Source: Pyropia haitanensis (taxonomy: Eukaryota > Rhodophyta > Bangiophyceae > Bangiales > Bangiaceae). Taken from it: a stretch of 64,000 bases of DNA. Positions 58,257 through 64,000 of this stretch are shown here, in pieces. The notes beneath the pieces are model-generated. The model was not told the DNA's origin. It did no database searches and saw only the letters and a list, made by a program, of their open reading frames with translations. Each line of letters opens with the position of its first letter. Position 1 is the stretch's first letter. The position numbers and the translations under genes were made by a program. The stretch lies in contig SDUX01000007.1 in NCBI GenBank assembly GCA_008729055.1, forward strand, positions 1 to 64,000. Direction: 5' to 3'.

Positions 58257-60338
58257 TTACTGCATCAGATAGTCGACGGCGGCTTCCAGCCGGTCCGACC
58301 CCCACAAGCGCTCGACGGTGGCGTCCTCGGTCAGCCGCGCAGTGGACGTGCCCTCCTCAAATTCACCCGACGACTCGTACCCCTCACTGGCTGCACCACC
58401 GTCATCCGCAACGGGGGCCATGGGGCCCGCCACCGGGGCACCAGCCCCCACCTCTCCATTCAACATGGCGAGTAGTTGGATCTCCGCTTCGGATCGGCGA
58501 TACCCAGCGATGAGGCACGCGCGCCGCATCTGGCGCGCGTTGAACGCCAGCCGCGTCTGCGTGTCCGCACGTTGCGGAGCCAGGCGGTTGCGCTGCGTGC
58601 TCAGTACCCCCTTCAGCGTCTTAAGCATCCGCTCTCCGCCAGCAGCCGACGGCGGGGTCGAGAGCAGGCGCACGGCCAATGGCTGTAACACCTGCAGGGA
58701 CGCACCCCACAGGCGCCACCACAAAACGGGATGCAAGTCCCTGGAGGCCGCGTGGCCAGCGTGCTGCACCTCCAGAGCCGCAAAGCCGGCCAGTTCCGTC
58801 AGCAGCGCCGCCTTGGCCGCCGCATCGGACAGGCACAGCCTGTCCACCGCCGCGTCCCGCAAGGCCACCAGTGATTGGCCACCCCACAGCAGGCACAATA
58901 GCCGTGCACGGACAGGCGACCAACACGGATCCAAAAAAAAAGCCAGCACCACCATGGGGTCAGAAAAAGATGTAAACCGGCGCTGAAGGGTCCCTTGCAG
59001 GGCCTGGCGGTCGGGCACAGTAATGGTGGCAAAGTTGTTGGCCAGGGACGCGCGCAGGCACGCAAATACACCCGTGTAGGCTGACAGGGGGGTAGCGTCC
59101 CCTTCCAGCACGGTGACCAGCCGCGCCAGAAAGTTGAGGAAGGGGGCACATTTTGTGATGGATGCAGCTGCAGCCGGGGATGCCACTGCACGGCTGACCG
59201 CATCTGGCACCTCAAACGGCGCAGCCGCGTGCTCATTCTCCAACAGGGTGTGCCGCAGGGCCGGTAGGTTGTCGCCAATGGCTGCAATGGTTGCACCTTC
59301 ACCGGCCCACCGCGTGCGGCTGTAGCTGCGCAGGCTCCCGACCCTCGTCCCCTCGTTGGTTGACAGCCGCGATCGTACCGAGGCCAACAGGGAGCGTGCC
59401 CTCGTGGACCTGGTGAAGAAGACAGTGATGACGAGAGCTGCGCGCAAGGCCTGCGCGCACACTGTCACCCTGGCAGCATCCTGGGCGATAAGGTTCCCAG
59501 CATGCGCAGCGCACCCAAAGGCGTACAGGAACGTACCGGCATCCACCGCTCGGGTCCGCAGGGCCACCATAGTCGAGGGGGAGTCCGTTACCAGCGCCAA
59601 CAGACGACGACTTGTAAACAGGGACAGCGGGGTGGCACCGCCTTGCAGCTCCATGCCGCTGCTAGTGGCGATGCCATCCAGCAGGGGGCCTGGCAGCGCC
59701 GTCCCCAATCTCGTGAGGAGCACGTCAGCAGACGCAGACTCGCTCCCGAGACGGAAAGTTGACACCAGTAGGGGTGTTGGGGTGTAGACAATCACATCGT
59801 AGACCCCCCCCCCGTTCACGTCCGTCATCCCGTCCATGGAATTGGAGAGGGCATCTGCAGCCTGCGTGAAGCCGGATACGCGCGCGTCCACCGCGGCAAC
59901 GGCGTCGGACAGGAGGGCGCCACCCACGACACGTCGCCCTCCAGGACCATCAAATCTGCCGCCACACACAGTGTGCAGCATGGACCGCCAGCGGGGGGTG
60001 TCAAAGGTTGAGAAGGGCAGGCCCGACTCCAGCTGCAGGGTTGAAAACTGCAACCTCCACTTGGCTAAGGTGGCATCCGGAAGAGGAGGGAGCATCAAAT
60101 CCGGACCCGCCCCGCGGTCCTCGCCGCCATCCGGTGTGGCAAGCTGGACAGCAATGCCCGGCAGGTGGGCCAGCGCCAGTCTGCAGGCGAGCAAGTGACG
60201 CCGAGCCCTGGTTGCGTTCTGGGCAACGTCTCTGTAGGTGCAGGATGGTGCCTTGCACGACATGCGTCGGCCATCGGCCGACACATCCATGAAAACCCAC
60301 ACCGCAGATGGCGGGCGGTGCGTGGAAGGAGACGCCAT
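58257..60338 (-). CDS. hAT-family transposase
   Basis: Cut-and-paste transposase, apparently intact at 693 aa from the ATG at 60338 (MASPSTHRPP); the frame is open upstream to 60632 without a better start. A BED-like zinc finger (Cys28, Cys33, His48, Cys52) is followed by the RNase H-like core: first Asp region DGMTDVNGGG (about 169-178) and VYTPTPLLVST, then LVTDSPSTM (about 249-257) and FGCAAHAGNLIAQD (274-287), the usual second-Asp and CxxH elements. The C-terminal dimerisation domain (about 535-604) has LHPVLWWRLW, AVRLLSTPPSAAGGERMLK with the conserved Glu569, and QRNRLAP. Residues 635 onward are acidic. Terminal inverted repeats were not identified, so it may be a mobile copy or a domesticated gene. 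Confidence 0.9.
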   Translation of the reverse strand: MASPSTHRPPSAVWVFMDVSADGRRMSCKAPSCTYRDVAQNATRARRHLLACRLALAHLPGIAVQLATPDGGEDRGAGPDLMLPPLPDATLAKWRLQFSTLQLESGLPFSTFDTPRWRSMLHTVCGGRFDGPGGRRVVGGALLSDAVAAVDARVSGFTQAADALSNSMDGMTDVNGGGVYDVIVYTPTPLLVSTFRLGSESASADVLLTRLGTALPGPLLDGIATSSGMELQGGATPLSLFTSRRLLALVTDSPSTMVALRTRAVDAGTFLYAFGCAAHAGNLIAQDAARVTVCAQALRAALVITVFFTRSTRARSLLASVRSRLSTNEGTRVGSLRSYSRTRWAGEGATIAAIGDNLPALRHTLLENEHAAAPFEVPDAVSRAVASPAAAASITKCAPFLNFLARLVTVLEGDATPLSAYTGVFACLRASLANNFATITVPDRQALQGTLQRRFTSFSDPMVVLAFFLDPCWSPVRARLLCLLWGGQSLVALRDAAVDRLCLSDAAAKAALLTELAGFAALEVQHAGHAASRDLHPVLWWRLWGASLQVLQPLAVRLLSTPPSAAGGERMLKTLKGVLSTQRNRLAPQRADTQTRLAFNARQMRRACLIAGYRRSEAEIQLLAMLNGEVGAGAPVAGPMAPVADDGGAASEGYESSGEFEEGTSTARLTEDATVERLWGSDRLEAAVDYLMQ

Positions 60339-61860
60339 GGGGAAGAGAAGGGGGGAAAGAGAAGAGGGGCGGTGAAGGAGAGGTGCGCGTGGGGGGGGGG
60401 GGTGTGCGCTCGGCAAAGGCGGATGACCCCGGCGGGGAGCAAGTGGGGGAGCGGCGCGAAGCCGCGCGGTAAGGGCTGGTCTGTGGGCGCAGTCAAGAAC
60501 AGGCCAGTGGCAAGCAGCGGGTGCCTGGCACGACCCCGGACCTTTGAGGGTGAGCAGTGGGGAGCAACAGTGTGCTCTGCCCGTGAGCCACAGGCGCCGG
60601 CAGCTGGAGAGCTGCGCTTTTCTCGGCCTCACACGCAGGAGATGAGGGCAGGTGTGGCCATTCTGAAGCCGCGTTTGCCGTATCTCCCCCTGGCTGGCGC
60701 ATCTCGAGAAATTGCGGAAAGATGGCTCCTTTCACGCTGTGGGAGGTAACGTGAAATTTCATGAAATTACCACACGTGTCTTACAATCGGCCATCCCTAC
60801 TTCCAACGCCCCACAGCGCTCTCATCCTTCAAAAACTACATCTATCTGATCTAGACAGTGTTTTCAGCTACCTCCATAGCTTTTTGCACTCTCAACTGCG
60901 CTGTGGGCGCAACCAGCTGCGCCGCAGTGCATACCACCGTATCAGCAGTCAGTCAGTCACGAACGAGTGAACTGCAGAGTGCTTTCTTTGCATTTTTACG
61001 GCTCAGTGGCCAACAGATACCTCTGCTCATAGCGTTCACTAATCAAAGTAGACCCATTGTGCTCAAAAGCGCTCGGAGCGGGCGCCTATAGCGCTTCTGC
61101 CACCCAGCCTCTCGACATTCCTGTCGGCCGTACGGGTGCACGACGCCAGATGTGTGCACCAATAGGTTCAGCGTGATCATGTTACCCAGATATGACTACC
61201 TCTTCCCACGGTGGGGCGCTCATGCACTCTATATCCAGGCCCATATTGTACAGCGGATGACAAAGAAACAGACGGGAGGCACTTTCTTGCACTGTCTGAA
61301 CAAACAATTGCGTTCTGCAGGATGACAAATGTCAGGATGTCCAAAGAGCCATAGCAAACAGTGTTTCACCGTCACAGACGCCGCTGAGCTACGAAACCCA
61401 GGGGGAATGATGAGGACATGGCGCCCCTCCATGTGGTCGTTCGGGGCTGTGCCTTCGCAGATGTAGGCAGACCCGCACTCAAGACTGGATAGAGCAAGCA
61501 AATAAGGCTTGTGTATCCACCTGGCCTGCTACGTGGCCAGGAAATGGTGAAGCGGGCGACCAGGCGGGGTGGAAGAAGGCGTCGGGCGCCGGCGCTTCAG
61601 CAGTTGGGAGTTGCCAGTTGCAAGTCGTTGACCAGGATGGGTGTTCTTCCAAAAGTGGTACTCTCATGTCCAGCAAGAGTAAGTTTAGTATTGATTGTTC
61701 CAGATTCGCAGTTCAAGTCGCGTGACAGCCTATCAGAACAGACGTAAGTGACACTTGATTCGCCAAACAGGCCTAGAGATGTGTGTCAAGTCTGAGGTGT
61801 GTGTACTTTTGTTTCCACATCGAACAATCGCGGTGTGCGAGTTGTTCAAAATCCCTCTGC
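60339..61860. other. Upstream flank of the hAT gene, lower GC
   Basis: About 1.5 kb without credible ORFs. It should hold the hAT promoter and possibly its terminal inverted repeat. Short self-complementary stretches occur (aagcgct...agcgctt, about 61058-61095), none decisive. Confidence 0.4.
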
Positions 61861-62724
61861 GTGCAAGCAGCGTGGCTGGTCACCCCTCCCCCCGCAAGGC
61901 AGCGGCCGCTGCCGCCACGGGGGCAGCTGCGGCAGGGGGCGGCGGCAGCCATTGCCACCGCGGCGATGGCGGGGGCGGCGGCGCCAGCCGCCACTGCGGC
62001 GGCGGGGGCCGTGGCAGCGGCGATGGCGAGCGGTGGCGGCAGAGGCAGCTGACAAAGAAAGTCCGCGATTGACGGCAACAGGCGAACAGCGGCAGCCCGC
62101 TGGCGACGGCAGCCCGCTGGCGGCGGCCGGCAGAAACGGCGGCGGCGGCAGCGGCAGCCGGGCGGCATTAACCCGGTGGGGGCGGCGGCGGTGGGTACGG
62201 CGGCCGGGGCAACAGCCCGGGCGGCAGGCGGCCGGCGGCCGGGGCAACAGCCCGGGCGGCAGGCGGCCGGCGGCCGGTCAGGCAGGCGGCCGGCGGCGGC
62301 AGCCCGCCAGCGGCGGCAGCATGCCGGCGACGGTAGCCGGCGGCAGCGGAGGGGGCCGGGGGCCGGACCGGCGGCCGGCCAGCGGGGGCGGCCGCCCCCG
62401 ACCAGGGCGGCGACCGGCGGCGGCGGCGGTGGCGGCAGCGGCAGCCGCGACGGCAGCCAACCGGCGGATGCGCCGGCGGCGGCCGAGGGGGCGTCGGCCG
62501 GGGTGGCTGCCCGGGCTGCAGCCGGCCGGCAGCCGGCCAGGCAGGCGGCCGGCGGCCGGCAGCAACGGCGGCGGCGGCAGCGGCAGCCGGAGCGGCAGCA
62601 GCACGCAGCCGCGGCGGCCACGGCGGCGGCGGTGGCGGGCGGCGGCCGGGGCGGCGACGGCCGCGGCGGGGGCGGCGGCGGCGGCGGTGGCGGCGCGCGG
62701 CCGCGGCTGCCCGCCGCGGCAGCC

Positions 62725-62761
<37 letters not shown>

Positions 62762-63089
62762 GCGGCGGGCGGTGGGCGGCCGCGGGGGCGGCGGCGGCGG
62801 CGGCGGTGGCGGCAGCGGCAGCCGCGACGGCAGCCAACCAGCGGATGCGCCGGCGGCGGCCGAGGGGGCGTCGGCCGGGGCGGCAGCCCGGGGGGCAGCC
62901 GGCCGGCAGCCGGCCAGGCAGGCGGCCGGCGGCCGGCAGGAACGGCGGCGGCGGCAGCGGCAGCCGGGGCGGCAGCAGCACGCATCCGCGGCGGCCGCGG
63001 GGGCGGCGGCGGCGGATGCGGCGGCCGTGGCGGCGGGCGGCCACGGCGGCGGCGGTTGCGGGCGGCCGCGGCCGCCCACCGCGGCAGCC

Positions 63090-63120
<31 letters not shown>

Positions 63121-63470
63121 GCGGCGGGCGACGGGCGGCCGCGGGGGCGGCGGCGGCGGCGGTGGCGGAGGGCGGCCGTGGCCGCCCGCCGCGGCAGCTG
63201 CGGCGGCCGCTGCGGCGGCGGTGGCGGGCGGCGGCGGGGGCGGCGACGGCCGCGGCCGGGGCGGCGGCGGCGGCGGCGGCGGCGGGCGGCGAGCGGCGGG
63301 CGGCCGCGGCGGCGGCCGCGGCCGCCCGCCGCGGCGGCCGCGGCTCCCGGCCGCGGCGGCGGTGGCGGGCGGCGACGGCAGGGGCGGGGGCGGGGACGGC
63401 GGCTGCCGGTGGGGGTGGTGGCGGTTACGCCACCTGGCGCGTGGGCGGCGGGGCCGCCACCATGCAACGG
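61861..63470. repeat. GC-rich repeat domain with 377-bp tandem duplication
   Basis: Almost pure cggcgg-type sequence. tggcggcagcggcagccgcg at 62430 recurs at 62807 and the following sequence (acggcagccaacc, ggatgcgccggcggcgg, ccgagggggcgtcggccggg, agccggccaggcaggcggcc) repeats in both, giving a 377-bp period. A 35-bp unit (ggggcaacagcccggg...) is duplicated at 62206 and 62241. Open frames of about 580 codons exist on both strands, a by-product of the composition. A GC-rich minisatellite or a low-complexity exon are the alternatives. Confidence 0.7.
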
Positions 63471-64000
63471 TAGCCCGCGATGGTGCGACGCTGCGGCATC
63501 CACCCTGTCACACCTCCCACATCACATGTCCGTGTGAAGCGCCGCATGTGTGACATGCGCGTGCACATCCGCAATTTTGGGCTCAACATCGCATATGTGT
63601 GATGCACCAGCGGGGGGGAGCGTAACGAGCTCCGGCGTTACAGGGGGAGCTCCCCCCGTCCGTTGCTCCCAGTACTGGACAAATGCACTCCGCTATGGAG
63701 TTGGAACCAGGCATGTACTCGTTTCTGAAGAGATCGAGGTGGATCTGGGGAGCTGGAGGAGATCGTCGGCACCCCTCCAGGCATGCTGGAATGGGCTGTC
63801 GGGAATGTATTGGGTGTAACTAGTTTCCAAATAGACCCCCTCCCACAGTGTGGGGGAGAGCACCCACGACGGTGTAGTAGCCCACCTACACGACGAATCC
63901 GTTGTGGGTCCAGATTCTTTGACGTACTACATCGTCGCGAAAACGTACCACTGCTACTGGGGTATACTGCGGGATACTCGTGGTTGGTACTACACAGCAC
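63471..64000. other. Window end, no gene recognised
   Basis: Includes a hairpin gtaacg/cgttac (63622-63641). A minus-strand frame of 120 codons runs to the window edge (63638-64000) but has no recognisable domain. Confidence 0.35.

Noticed and set aside
61773..63553. Paired ORFs of about 580 codons on both strands of the GC-rich block
   Set aside because: Composition only (Ala/Gly/Arg or Pro/Arg), frames open on both strands, and the DNA is tandemly duplicated.

Overview
The window looks like nuclear DNA of a GC-rich, intron-poor eukaryote. There are no prokaryotic operons or Shine-Dalgarno sites, candidate starts sit in strong Kozak contexts (gccATGG), and reading frames are long and intronless. 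Proteins carry long Ala/Gly/Pro runs, and there is a chromodomain Ty3 retroelement, a hAT transposase, a SNF2/ATRX-type remodeler and a secreted GH113-type beta-mannanase. A bangialean red alga (Porphyra/Pyropia-like) would fit the GC-rich, intron-poor genes and a mannan-degrading enzyme, but this is inference; other GC-rich algae are possible.

Layout. 1-7984 is the 3' part of a chromovirus (Ty3/Gypsy): gag broken by frameshifts, an intact pol with C-terminal chromodomain, a 528-aa ORF on the opposite strand, and a 622-bp 3' LTR bounded by perfect 9-bp TG...CA inverted repeats. The LTR ends exactly where the C-terminal half of a tyrosine recombinase begins (7985-8543). That recombinase is followed by a 31-bp direct repeat that recurs at 9120. 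The chromovirus therefore seems to have landed inside a DIRS/PAT-like (or similar YR) element. 9872-15406 is an ATRX/RAD54-like SNF2 ATPase gene with two compensating frame changes at homopolymer tracts. 16102-17730 (minus) is a GH113-like enzyme with signal peptide, six-cysteine module and Lys/Ala/Gly repeat tail; these two genes are convergent. 17731-25062 is mostly gene-poor, with one copy of a dispersed repeat also found upstream of the SNF2 gene. 25063-25506 encodes a small protein with a duplicated motif. Two MITE-like elements with related termini follow (25875-26447, 27193-27864).

28105-56110 (28 kb, 44% of the window) is a tandem array of a 689-bp satellite, about 40 units. It has two subfamilies meeting in a recombinant unit near 34.1 kb, a dimeric (1378-bp) higher-order alternation in the right subfamily, a 172-bp internal duplication, G-rich decamer tracts, overlapping mutually exclusive hairpins, and a scrambled stretch (50.4-53.4 kb, plus one N at 55285) that looks like misassembly. 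Right of it are a long inverted repeat (56453-56811), a G-rich ~68-bp minisatellite (57585-58190), an intact hAT transposase (minus, 58257-60338), and a GC-rich repeat domain with a 377-bp tandem duplication (61861-63470).

Reading: a repeat-rich, probably heterochromatic region in which two or three host genes sit among nested transposons and a recently homogenised satellite. Host genes prefer Phe TTT while the retroelement prefers TTC, which separates the two gene classes. I saw no rRNA, tRNA or CRISPR array.
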